Counted from the first letter of the stretch, positions 21,972 to 32,075 are shown. The stretch is 32,613 bases of DNA from Sperchopsis tessellata (GCA_033557685.1 JAWQRN010000268.1:1-32613); one strand, 5' to 3'. Translations and numbers: made by a program. Notes: generated by a model from the sequence alone, not told the origin.

Positions 21972-23221
21972 GAAGGCTACACAAGCATCAGTGTAAGAGA
22001 ACCTTTAGAAAAGATAAGGGCCCAAACTAAGGAGTTAATAAAACAAAAGAGCTTAGAGAACTGGACCCTCATTATTCTACTGTATCAGATGACTCTGATG
22101 AAATATATACCGCTATTCAAGATCCAAATAATCAAGTATATACAAGTGGTAGTGAATCTTATGCCCAAATTCAACCAGTAGCCATAAGAGTAGCTGTTGA
22201 AATTAATCCTCGACCTCCGTCAGTGGTTCAAGAAACAGAAGAAGATGAAGACAGAGATGAGTTATACAAGCCTGCCCACAACCTCCTAGTGTCGATAGTT
22301 TGAACCATGTTGCTCATTCACATTCAAGATAACCATCATCGTCAAGTTCTGTAGCAAATCTTGCATCTCCAAAACCTGAGAAAAGACAAGCTAATTCACC
22401 TTTACCCTGACCTCCACTCGCCACTAGTCCCAAATTATATGTCAATCAAGAAAAACTGAAATATCCCAAAAATCTTGATGACATGTATGCACAGGTTCAC
22501 AAGAACAGGAAGAAACCCGAAGTGGACAAAGTTGAGTCTGAACCAACATCAGAAAATGTAATAATGCAACAACCCACAAGAAAGGCTCATCATCAAGTGC
22601 CACTGATGAAAATGTTTACACAGAAATTAATACGTGTAACAATATATCTCCACTGCATAACGAACACAACTATGAAACCTTAAAAAAGATTTCTCGAAAA
22701 TGTAGTAATCCTAGCTATGAAAGATTGAAGATGAAGGATGAGGATTCTGGTTAAGAGCAGGGTTATGCAAGTAGCAACGGTCCTGCAAGTCTTATAAGTT
22801 CCGATCCTGGTTACGAAGTTCTTAAATAAAGCTTCCAAGCTACTCCGGAAACAGATCCAAATTATAAAGAGTTACGACACCGAACTGATACAGTAGGATA
22901 CTCTACAATAAGTCAAGCAATTGGAAGTTCCGCAATGGATGGATATTCTGTCATTAACAAAAAGTGAAAATCTGATGACAAGTCGAAAACATCTATCTAA
23001 TAGATTTAAAAAGGATTCTAGAGACGACATTAGATGAACCAAATTATGAAAGTATGCCTAGTGAAACAGCTTCGGAACACAATTACGCAGGTTTAAAATC
23101 AACAGGTAGTGAAAGTGATCCAAATTATGAGAATGTAACTCAGGTCCCCTATAAGTCCACGTTCAATCCATCGAACATAGACCGTGGCCACATTAATACT
23201 TTTAAGTTTTTAGCATTATAA
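21972..23221 (+). pseudogene. Captured intronless host coding sequence, multi-tyrosine tail
   Basis: I do not recognise the parent gene. The segment begins EGYTSISVREPLEKIRAQTK in the gag zinc-knuckle frame. It then continues through frameshifts near 22055, 22285, 22580 and 22970-23030, with in-frame stops near 22332, 22408, 22754, 22827 and 22965, to a stop at 23219-23221. It encodes an acidic, Ser/Pro-rich, low-complexity protein with many spaced tyrosine motifs: YSTV, YTAI, YAQI, YAQV, YTEI, YETL, YERL, YEVL, YKEL, YSTI, YSVI, YESM, YAGL and YENV. Several are preceded by Asp/Glu-Pro-Asn (DPNYKEL, EPNYESM, DPNYENV). No membrane span or catalytic domain is visible. Such arrays are typical of cytoplasmic tails or adaptors bound by SH2 or PTB proteins or clathrin adaptors. 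It lacks introns over 1.25 kb, which suggests an mRNA origin. Confidence 0.65.
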
Positions 23222-23586
23222 TTTCTTAAGTGTAATTTTGTGTATCGTAGTGTTTTATTTTAAGATTGTCTATGCTTATTATTTTATGTATTTTTGTACG
23301 TATTTGTCCTTTAATTCATGTTGTATATTTCCATTTTGTATATGTCTTTTATAATTTTTTGTGTATGTTATAATTAATAATGTGATCTCTTCTTTTTGAG
23401 TATGTACTTGAATACTATTTATGTTTGTGTATTTTTGTCTATTGTATACAGTATAATCTTGTGTGTTATTATATAATTCTGTATGTGTGTACTTCCTTCT
23501 CATTAACTTTGTATTTTGTGTGTTCAAATTTATTTAATGTAGTTCATATGTTTGATCGAGGCGATCACCATCAGGTTTGGCTGAAT
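23222..23586 (+). other. Possible captured 3' untranslated region
   Basis: This T-rich, TGTATGT-rich stretch lies between the last stop of the captured coding sequence and the right LTR-like repeat. Its composition, with strong strand asymmetry for T, fits a 3' untranslated region copied with the mRNA. No clear poly(A) remnant marks its end. An open frame on the opposite strand (23279-23527) is a low-complexity shadow. Confidence 0.4.
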
Positions 23587-23836
23587 TGTTAGATAATTTG
23601 AATTTTCACGTCATACTATTTAGTACGAGTAGGCGCATCCGGTCAACCACCTGTGGTCGCTGAGGTACATGAATACACTCTTCTCAAGAACTCCACACAG
23701 TTTATACAGAGACAGGGGTAAGTGAATATCCAAAAGTGACAACAAATAGGGTAGCTGTTTGTTGTGGGTTTTTGTTGTGTATCTGTTCGTAATGTATTAT
23801 TGTCAACCTGTGTTTATTTCATTTTAATTTATCAAC

Positions 23837-23887
<51 letters not shown>

Positions 23888-23905
23888 TACTTTTTATTGC
23901 TTGGT
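23587..23905 (+). repeat. Right LTR-like direct repeat
   Basis: This starts TGTTAGATAATTTGAATTTT and shares with the left copy a segment from CCTGTGGTCGCTGAGG (23650) to about 23842. It then expands into a long TA repeat that is only short in the left copy. Similarity resumes as ...TATACTTTTTATTG near 23900 before the two copies diverge. Confidence 0.7.
23843..23883. repeat. TA microsatellite inside the right LTR-like repeat
   Basis: About twenty TA units occupy a position where the left LTR-like repeat has only a short TA tract, so the array grew after insertion. Confidence 0.9.
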
Positions 23906-24539
23906 GAAAATTTATTATTTATTATATAAAATATTACTAGTGTACATATGATGGACAGCTGTTGATCAAATGCATTTTTAAGATCCATAAGCTAATTCCA
24001 TTTCCACAACTTTTCTGGACAGTTAATTTTAGTATTCTGTTATTGTTGCTTTATTAATCCATTTAGGACAGTTGCCATACACGTACATTGCACTGCAGGT
24101 GTGGTCAGATGGCGTACAACACACGACAACCCAAATGCGCATATTCCTGAGTTTACTCAGAGTGTGAGGCACTGCATTTCAATGGCTGTTCTGAATGGCT
24201 AAAGATTGTTAAGGTGAAAATACATTAAGAAAAGGTTCTCGAAAATAATCTTAAAGAATGACATTTTGAGAAGTCATATAAAGAATGGTTTGTTTGTTAG
24301 TATTTAAGGCGCATTACTGGCTATTAGCGCCTTACAAAAGATATAATCAAATATAAAGAAATTACTGAGATTCCTGTATAATTTTAAATTCATATCACAA
24401 TATACCTGACAGCCTTCTTATGTATTATATAAGACATAGCCACGTATAACAAAAAATCAAACAAAATAAATAGTTATACTGAAAATAAATAAATTGGTTT
24501 CTTATATTACAAGCTAGTAGAGGAAAGTAATACATATGG
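23906..24539. other. Stretch with no recognised gene
   Basis: This contains a slightly GC-richer patch near 24060-24200 but no coding similarity or clear element ends. It is probably partly Jockey 3' untranslated sequence on its right side. Confidence 0.4.
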
Positions 24540-24559
24540 ATAATAGGTGGAAATTAAAT

Positions 24560-24735
24560 TTTATTGTTATAGCCAGATACTTGAATGAAATGGAAAAGCC
24601 TATCAAACATTGTCTTGCAAGATGGAGGAAAGAAATTCGGAAGCTGCAAGGATTGTCTCACATTAGTAAAAAATGAACATCCAATTAAATGTTTAACTGT
24701 AAAGTTATCTTTTTACAAAGGGGGCATCTTGCGGA
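24560..24735 (-). pseudogene. Jockey-like LINE, C-terminal cysteine region
   Basis: The minus-strand frame gives RCPLCKKITLQLNI followed by LDVHFL, corresponding to the CPLC...LT..HIL..C zinc-binding motif that ends ORF2 of many Jockey elements. The later Cys has been lost. The tail continues through FRISFLHLARQCLIGFSISF to the end of the element. Confidence 0.6.
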
Positions 24736-24889
24736 ATCTTATTTGAGTAGAAGATGGGAGTAGCTAAACCTGCAAATACCAATCCTGAGTTGGGTAAGGA
24801 GTACCTCCCAACATCAAGTACTCTGCCAAGATATATATATTTTGGTCATTAGAACATTTTTACATTCCAAATGACTAAGCATTGAACAG

Positions 24890-25260
24890 AAAAGGTGCTC
24901 AACAGAGGCAAGTTTCGCAGCCTAGTCAGCCCGCTCATTTACTGCTATGCCCATGTGACCTAGAATCCAAATGAAAACTACCTCCTTGTGTTGTTGTGTT
25001 GTTGGAGTAAGTTACCGAGGGGATTGTTGGGGGAATAACTGGAAAGGGATAGAAGGGTGCTCAAACTGTCCGTAGCTAGCAGGAATTTTTTATATCGGGA
25101 ACAGGATATCATAGAACTGAATTAATAGGCAAAATTTCTGCACTTACTACTGATCTGATGTCAGCTAGATTTCCCTTGATTGAAATATGATTATATACAG
25201 CTACAAATCTCACACCCCGGTCTGACTTTCAGCCATCTGTGTATATAATTCCATGTATGG
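24890..25260 (-). pseudogene. Jockey-like LINE, RNase H domain
   Basis: IIYTDG at about 25230-25245 carries the first catalytic Asp. VVSAEI follows near 25160 (the Glu position) and LRTV near 25060, where the usual TDS is degraded. KEVVFIWILGHMGIAVNERAD at 24905-24990 matches the family's WVPGHVGI.GNE.AD block, with Pro and Gly changed. Stops occur after TDG and after the last AD. The domain is recognisable but non-functional. Confidence 0.8.
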
Positions 25261-25699
25261 CGAAGTGTGTTAAGGTTTCTCTAAAATACTCTAGATAATA
25301 GGGGTTATGGTTGACTTCGGGAAGTTATTGAGTCGATACAAAATGGAAGGTTGCTGTATAAACCAAAGAGGGACTAAGAGTGCGTTTTGGGGCATAAGTT
25401 GTGAAAGCAGGTCAATCTTTAGTTTTTGCAGAAGGTTTTTAAACCTGCTAGGTAGCAGAGAAATTGTCAAATATATGTAAGAGATTGTAGATGTAATGGT
25501 ATGTAGGATGGGAAGGATCTCAGAGATGAGGCATAATTTAACAGCAGCATGCCGTTCACCACTTTCAACATAAATACTGGGTATAGGACTTGTTTTGAAT
25601 GTTTCTGTGGCAAGTCAAGACTCCTTGATGGTGAACGGGGTTTTATAGGCATAAGTAATACTTTGGGGCAGCATCATAGATGATGAATGCTTAACCCAA

Positions 25700-26950
25700 T
25701 TTGGAACGGACCAAAGCTCTGTAAATGCAAATATCCTATCCGCTCCCCGAAAGGTATGACATAGAAATTTGATGATGTTAGTTTAAACAGTGTTGGCAGT
25801 TTTACAAGATTGAATTCAGTTTAGTGGTACCATGATAAAAAGGGAATATCCCTATTATTAAGTCAGATATTTATGGGAGGAAGGAGGGAATGATGCCTTG
25901 AAAATACTACATCAGTAGTTTTAGAAGGTTAGAATCTTAAATCGCTTGTATTTGACCATTTTTCGAGACATAAACTAAACTAAATGTTTAATAGTTGGGA
26001 TATTATCTGTTGCTGTGTAAATGGTGAGTTCATCCATGTAAAAAAGGGGCTTAAATGGAAGATGAATGTATTTTATCATTCATTGCCAAACAAGAGAACA
26101 CTGAGAGTGGATCCCTGTGGAACTCTAATTTCAGGTTTCTGGGGATGAGGCAATGAGCCTTTCAAACATACCTGGAAGTTTTGATTGAATAGGAACTGTT
26201 GGGTTGAATTAGATGTCCTCTGAGTCCCCAACCATGCAAATATCTAGTCGCCAAAAGGTATCATATGCCTTCTCGATATCAAAAAAAAATGGCCAGGAAG
26301 CTTTCTGGATGGAATCGGATAGAACGATTAAATTATCATCAGCAGATTGACCTTGTCTAAAAATACTTTGGTTTCAAGCTATCTGACCTCTAGATCCCAG
26401 AATCCATTTCAGTCGGCCCCTAATCATCTTCTCCACGACTATACAGAGGCACCTGGTCAATGACATTTGTCAATAGTTTTCTGGGCAGGATTTGTCCATT
26501 CCTCGCTTAAGAATTGGGTTGATAATGGTATTCCTCCATTTTACTGGGAAGGAGACATGTAGCCATAAACTGTTATAAAATCACAGCAAACGGTGTTGGT
26601 CATTTTTGTTTAGATTTCTCACAACATCTCATAACGAATGCAGTCCTCCCCATGAGCTGACCACGAACAACAGATAAGACCGATGACAACTCTAACTTAG
26701 TGAAAGGCAAGTTATAGTCCTCGCAGCCATCCGACTGCAGAGATATTGGCTCATTCGTTTCTATGATGGATTTATACTGGCGAAAAATTTCAAAGCATTA
26801 AAAGTCACTGATATCTGCAAAGGCCTTGAGAAGCAGGTCACCTATCTCTTTTTGGTCGGGTTATTTTTGTACCAATTGTGCTGGAATATAACAAGAAGCA
26901 TATTTACCCTGAAAGGATCGTACTTTCCTCCATATTTCATGTAATTAATT
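25700..26950 (-). pseudogene. Jockey-like LINE, reverse transcriptase domain
   Basis: FDIEKAYDTFW at about 26250-26285 matches the VFFDIEKAYDT.W block holding the first catalytic Asp. Downstream, the VPQGS block is degraded near 26110-26130. FYMDELTIYT near 26015-26045 replaces the usual YVDDF.IY, so one of the two catalytic Asp residues is Glu. LICTWLGTQRTSNST-like residues around 26220 are out of frame. Multiple stops are present. The domain is dead. Confidence 0.78.
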
Positions 26951-26999
26951 TGTCTGCCTTAAATCTACTAAATGCACAATTTCTGTCTGTTAGGGCTTT

Positions 27000-27860
27000 T
27001 CAACATTCTTGATCCCACTATGGAGCTCTACGTAGTGGATGAAATAGGAATGGCCTCTTCTGTAGCTTCAATGATTTGGCTTGTATTATTGCTAAATTCC
27101 TGATCAGTGTCATCTGTTGGAATGTTGTCTAGGGTAGTTAACCTTGCGAAGAGGTTCCAATTGGATTTCTGCAAACTCCATGACTGTTGACAACATCTGA
27201 AGAGCTGCAAGGGATAAGGAAAGGATTATAAGGAAATGGTCACTGTCAGATAGATCACAGTATATAGACCATTCGAATTCAGTTATCAGCGAAGGGAAGC
27301 AAAGGGACAGGTCGATGAAGAAAAAAGATCCATGCCCACTTGAAAATTGAGTGACTTCATGACTATTTGTGAGACGAAGGAACCACGATTATCCTTCATA
27401 TGGGAATCACATGGTGGATGATGTGGATTGAAATCACATAAGACAAGGAAGGAACCTGATAATTGCCAGACGAAGTTTTCTCATTTAATTCTACACCTGA
27501 TAGAAAATAGATGGAGACAAGGGTGAAAGGAACTGGAAAGATACGTTCAACTGCTATGATCTCAAAGTATGAATGTGGATCAATATGGGTTGTAATTGGG
27601 ATATCAGGTTCAGGAGAGCATCATGACACGAGAAGTTATCATTAATATTCCATTAAAGAATTTTGGTCACTTTTAATGCAAAGGAGGGATAGTTGGATCC
27701 ATATCCGTAAGATCATCCACAATAATTTCATTAATGATAGACGGAGATGAAGCAATTTACTGGATTGTAGTTGCTTATTTTGTGGGATTCTAAGATCATC
27801 TGTCGAAGATAGGGAGAGGTCAATTTTAGTGTCAGCTCCTCTGGGATGGAATTGTATCAA
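27000..27860 (-). pseudogene. Jockey-like LINE, apurinic-type endonuclease
   Basis: The minus strand gives VERIFPVPFTLVSIYF near 27530, then a degraded DFN block (DFNPHHPPCDSH, about 27405-27443) corresponding to the GDFNAH.P.WG motif, then LSLC and TEFEWSIYCDLSDSDHF near 27230-27300, the usual end of the endonuclease with its S/DSDH motif. The following frame (27028-27210) resembles the linker to reverse transcriptase. Frameshifts separate the blocks. Confidence 0.75.
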
Positions 27861-28059
27861 AAGGATTCTTTATAGTGGAAGTGGTTGGGGGCACATTAGT
27901 TGATGTTTTGGGCAAGAAGGATAGTTTTAAGGAAGCTGTTCTTGGAGTATTTGGGGTTAGAGGTTTGTTTTTTAAATTGGTATTGTTTGTCTTACCAGAA
28001 GTTGTTCAGGTTGGTTTAATATTCGGTCTAGTTGGCTGATTGTCTGGACTGCATTGGGA

Positions 28060-28900
28060 GCTTAATGAGATATTTTATATCGTTGCTACTATAGGGTATG
28101 AAGTAGTACCAATCTGTGATCTCTGTGACAGGCATTTTTTCTATCATTCACGTATGACATCTTTTCTGCCACCTTTACACGATATACTTCTTTTTAAAAT
28201 TTGTATACATTAGTTCTTAGAAAGTAGTGGACGACTGTCTTCACAATTAGAACAAACAGGAGGTGGTGGTATGTATTAATTTTCTGGATGTTCAAGTATT
28301 CCGCAAAATTCGCATGTTAGTGTGTTAGAGCATTTGACCAAATTCATGACACTTGAAGCATCTGTGCAGATTTGGAAAGTAAAGCCGAACCTTGAGTGAG
28401 TACATTTCCGGGCAGTCTAAGACCTTAAATGTAAAAACAACTGAAGATGTTGGAATAAGGATGTCATTTTCCTAACCATAATCTGTTGAACGTGAATTAC
28501 CATCTGGTCTTTGAATTCCCTTAGCATGTCCTCTACCGAGCAAGACAACAAATCAAAACAAGAAATAATACCCATCGTGGAAATGAGGTTGACATGTGGG
28601 GTGACCTCGAATTTTTAACTCAAAAATCTGTTGACACTTTCTTATTAATTCACTTTATCTATCGGTCTAGGTTACAACAAGCAGAGTCACAAAGCTTCTT
28701 AATATGTTCCACCTCAACATTAATTCCTCGAAATGACAAAAGGTAAAAGTTTTCTTGAAATATCTCTCTTTCAATTCATCTAATAAAAACCTATCAAACG
28801 ATATATTGACCAGATGACCACTAGTGGAGTTTACCGGCAAGACGTTTCCTGAGTAGTCACTTTTACCGGTAGATGGGGGAAAAAGAGTTACAGTCCATAG
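28060..28900 (-). pseudogene. Jockey-like LINE, ORF1 zinc-knuckle protein
   Basis: The minus strand encodes FKVLDCPEMYSLKVRLYFPN and HRCFKCHEFG near 28340-28420, then TCEFCGILEH, then VCSNCEDSRPLLSKN near 28220-28250, and finally KVAEKMSYVNDR near 28140. A row of two to three Cys-rich knuckles followed by the phrase VAEK.SYV.AR is characteristic of ORF1 in Jockey-type elements. Upstream residues such as SGHLVNISFDRFLLDEL near 28770-28850 fit the same protein. Frameshifts and stops break it. Confidence 0.78.
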
Positions 28901-29316
28901 TTATATTTTACTATTCATCACCCTCCACGGAGCCTTAAATGAGCAGCATTGCACACCAAGGGTACACCAGCAATATTGCCGCCACATTCTGACTCAACCT
29001 GGACTGTAGTCCAGCTCACCCACACCTTCAATTTAAGCCCGAACAGCAACAACGCAGTACAGCCAAGTGATCGTGGGTGGTTAGCTTACGACCTCCCGCC
29101 GACATGAATGAGAGATCATGGTCCGAAGCACAATCTGATGATATCAGACAGTCACCTTTTACGACAGACAGGGATGGAAGTATTCGCATTGCCCTGCTCC
29201 CACACATTGATAAAAATGGCTTTGTTATCCGACAAAATAATCTTTACTAGTGTGATAACAATTACAAATATATTGACCAGAAGCATATCCAATATCCCGA
29301 AAAAATATATTATTAC

Positions 29317-29361
29317 CTGATGTTTTAGGACCACCACTGAACAATGTAGATATCGGCTCTT
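29317..29361 (-). CDS. Candidate 45-nt cassette exon of the kinase gene
   Basis: On the minus strand, a TATAGTATTTTCAG acceptor is followed by 45 nt and then a CAG|GTAATA donor. Read in the phase that fits the kinase exon at 18094, it gives two bases, EPISTLFSGGPKTS, and one base. That last G joins the TC at 18094-18093 to make Val. The exon is a multiple of three with the same phase at both ends, so including or skipping it keeps the frame. If real, it would add 15 Ser/Thr/Pro-rich residues just before the auto-inhibitory basic insert of the NDR kinase. It could also be a chance splice-site pair or belong to another gene, and I do not recognise the peptide. Confidence 0.4.
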
Positions 29362-29369
29362 CTGAAAAT

Positions 29370-29995
29370 ACTATACAAAATGTGTTAAAATACATGAAAT
29401 GAATGGATATTTATTAGTGATAAACTGTGTACTAATCAATTATCAATAGTATTATCGGATGTAAACATTTCTGATCTGTAATATAAAATATTTCAATATA
29501 AAATGCTATAGCTAAGATGAAATATAGTAATTTAATTTATTTTAAAGTGCAGTGTACAATAATAAACTTATATTGAAATTCTTTACAAATCTTTTCAAAA
29601 CTTTTAAATCTTTACTGCCAAAAAAATTGTTTGCAATGATAATATATGAAATATGTATAAGCTAATGTTAAAGTATACTTATTAAGCATGATTCACATAT
29701 ACAAGCACAGACCTACACACGAGCATGTACTTGGCTATCAAATTAACCAGTAGTTCTCATTTATAAGACAACCACTGACAAATTATTATTAAAATACTTG
29801 TATAGATAGACAGTGGTCTATTTTATCAAAATATTCCAACACTCATCTATAGAATATATGCCGTTTATCATTCACACCATTATCTACTGACTTGACCGTC
29901 ACTGGTAAAACAATGCCAGCTAGTACGTTTCGAAATGTGTCGTGTCTGGGTGGTTTCGGGAGTATATGTGTGAATTTTGTCATATAAGAAGTACT
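29370..29995. other. AT-rich stretch with no recognised gene
   Basis: No coding similarity, exon or transposon end was recognised between the candidate cassette exon and the Penelope fragments. Confidence 0.45.
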
Positions 29996-29999
29996 GCTT

Positions 30000-30640
30000 A
30001 ATTAAATGTATTAAACTTTCATGGTTATTATTTATATGAATATTGTTTCTGTGTGGAAACCTTGTATAGGCTTTGAAAAATACCGACGTTTCGTCCATTG
30101 TTGCAAGGGACATTTTCAAGGTAAGTGACTTCAACGAATAAAAACACACTGATCTGAACTCAACTGGATCATGCTCATATAGGAAAGGACTTAAGTGGAG
30201 CATACGCACTAGAATGGCGCCATTACATTCTGATCCATCATCCCTGTTAATGTTGTTGAGATGATTGTAATCCTCAAAGGTTTCTCTGATATAGATCTTA
30301 CCACTTACTTATACAGGCAAAGACTGGAGTGACGGATGTGCACTAGGGCGGCGTCGTTCCATTCTGATTGTTAATATAGAGTGTATGAGGACAAAAATGA
30401 GCCTGGGAGATCCTCCAAATGATGGAAAGTTAAAAACCATTACTATTCCTTGGCGATTATAAACCTCTAAGGCATCTCTGAATTTTCTGGAAAAATAAAA
30501 CGGCACTAAAGGCAAGATTTAAGTTTCTTCAAATAAAAGTGAGTGATATGACCCAAACGAGTAAAGTGCTGGCCCTCCATTAAACTAATAGGAATTGTAT
30601 GCTTCGTTTCTCCAATATAGACCTTACCACAGATTTAAGG
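30000..30640 (-). mobile_element. Penelope-like 3' fragments, two partial copies in tandem
   Basis: On the minus strand, 30640-30310 runs from the GIY-YIG core (GTGGTAAGGTCTATATTGGA) through a domain tail with FSRKFRDALEVYNRQ to the motif CTTTGCCTGTATAAGTA. A second, shorter copy follows immediately (30310-30000). It restarts at GGTAAGATCTATATCAGAGA (KIYIRET), jumps by internal deletion to NNINRDDG, and runs to the element's end with CATATAGGAAAGG (plus strand), a copy of the ATGTCCCTTGCAACAATGGA region, and the terminal ATAATAACC. Both match 14345-14895. The tandem arrangement of partial copies is typical of Penelope pseudo-LTRs. Confidence 0.75.
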
Positions 30641-30659
30641 GACCTGATAAGATCCTTTG

Positions 30660-30880
30660 TTTTGAAACAGGATGACCTCGTTTGAAGAATGGAGAAATCA
30701 CGATATCTTTTGAGTTGACAAGAATACTGTCCAGATCAGTGTATTGAGTTCATTCGATGAAGTAACATCACTCACCTAGAAAATGTCTCTTATTACAGTG
30801 GACAAAACGTCAGCACTTTTCAAGCCACTACACGGTATCCACCCAAAAGCAACTTTCCTGTATTGTTTAATATTCTATTG
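30660..30880 (+). mobile_element. Penelope-like 3' end, inverted relative to its neighbour
   Basis: From about 30735 the plus strand matches 14745-14885: ...CCAGATCAGTGTATTGAGTT, then GATGAAGTAACATCACTCAC, then ATGTCTCTTATTACAGTGGA. It forms an imperfect inverted repeat with 30050-30160. The open frame at 30783-30995 is not an independent gene; its start is this conserved terminal segment. Confidence 0.65.
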
Positions 30881-30889
30881 GATCGGTAC

Positions 30890-31214
30890 ATGCCTGTGCA
30901 GTCTGTGCCTGTCAGGTAAATATTTTTCTAAAATTAGAACAAAATATGGAACTACTAAATACAAGACCAACAACATATTTTTTCTGGATGTATAATAAAG
31001 TTCATTCAAATAAATAATTTTTTTAATGCTATAAAAACCATCAGATACTCCATCTAAGTGTTGAACTGTGTTATGAAATCATAGAGAATTCACTGTTTGA
31101 TAAATCATCTTAGTTCGACATGAAATATCAATGCTTTCATAAATTTATAGATAAAAATATTATGGCCTCCTGAATTGCAAATAAAGGTATTTCAAAGTAG
31201 ACAAGTACTGATAG
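30890..31214. other. Stretch with no recognised gene
   Basis: This AT-rich sequence lies between the Penelope fragments and the 3' tail of the next LINE. Nothing was recognised in it. Confidence 0.4.
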
Positions 31215-32075
31215 TGTGTATTATATATAATAATAACTTTATATATGCACTGGGCATTTACAAGTTTGCAAATTTGGAAAATATCCGTTTTTACAAAATT
31301 AAACAAGAGAAAAATAAGAAACTTAACAATGATTTGCAAGTAAATGACAACAAAAACAACAGTTAACTCAGCATTGTCCAACGCAAACAGCTCCTAAATT
31401 GTGGCAAGGACACTCCTGTCATATTCAAAGATGCAGTAAAATTATTCACAGAGCGAGCAACTCCAACAGCAGGACAACGACTGACATAAGATGTTCTATG
31501 GTATGTCACACTAAGAAATGATGTATCACGAGTCAAACGATGGTACATGGATACCAAATTCAGCCAACAAGGAAGGTGAATCAATCAAACCATTCAGAAC
31601 CTTAAAACAAAAACATACATCAGAATAATGCCTTCGAGTCCCTAACGAATCCAATCTCAGGTAAAGTTTCATCAGTAGATAAAAATATACCCTGCAGACT
31701 CAGTTTATAAGTAACAGTCTGCAAAATTTCCTCTGGACTTTCTCCAAACGTAAAATGTGTGTCTGATAAAAAGATGACCCGACAACAGAGCAGTATTCAA
31801 GAACTGATCTAACTAAGGAAAGATACAAGACTGTAAGAGCCCAAACATCAGTAAGTCAGCAGCCATTCTTTTCAAGAATCCCATCTTTCGAAGAGCACCA
31901 CCTACAACAGCATCATAATGCAATGTAAATGCTACCTATCCAAAATTACTCCCAAGTCACGAACATTGTCCACAATTATCAACTCGTAACCACTTATGTA
32001 TTAGATTGCGCAATCTTGCTATGTCTCCGGGAGAACCTCATAACTGACACTTGCCATCCTGTTTACACAGCACTA

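Larger units (their letters stand above)
20911..23905 (+). mobile_element. Non-autonomous LTR element carrying captured coding sequence
   Basis: Two directly repeated LTR-like segments (20911-21160 and 23587-23905) enclose a truncated gag with a zinc knuckle, then about 1.25 kb of coding sequence unlike any retroelement gene, then AT-rich sequence resembling a 3' untranslated region. No protease, reverse transcriptase, RNase H or integrase is present. The layout is that of a retrotransposon in which pol was replaced by a piece of cellular mRNA, presumably by template switching during reverse transcription. Everything reads on the plus strand. LTR borders are approximate and no target-site duplication was fixed. 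Confidence 0.65.
24540..29165 (-). mobile_element. Jockey-like LINE, nearly full length, heavily decayed
   Basis: Reading from high to low coordinates, the minus strand shows the whole order of a Jockey-type non-LTR retrotransposon: an ORF1 nucleic-acid-binding protein with zinc knuckles (about 28060-28900), an apurinic-type endonuclease (about 27000-27860), reverse transcriptase (about 25700-26950), RNase H (about 24890-25260) and a C-terminal cysteine region (about 24560-24735). Length is about 4.6 kb, close to a complete element. Stops and frameshifts are spread evenly, so this is an old copy. The 5' end is near 29165, where a CTGTCGTAAAAGGTGACTGT-type sequence (minus strand) and GC-rich 5' leader begin. 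Confidence 0.85.

Noticed and set aside
23279..23527. 82-codon minus-strand open frame rich in Tyr, Thr and Asn
   Set aside because: It is complementary to a T-rich, TGTATGT-like segment that looks like a 3' untranslated region; the peptide is low-complexity.
30783..30995. 70-codon open frame starting MSLITVDKTSALFK
   Set aside because: The first half is the conserved Penelope terminal segment, also present at 14800 and 30100, and the rest is unique AT-rich sequence, so it is not a separate gene.
31175..31381. Overlapping open frames on both strands
   Set aside because: They lie in the AT-rich 3' tail of the LINE and have no recognisable content.
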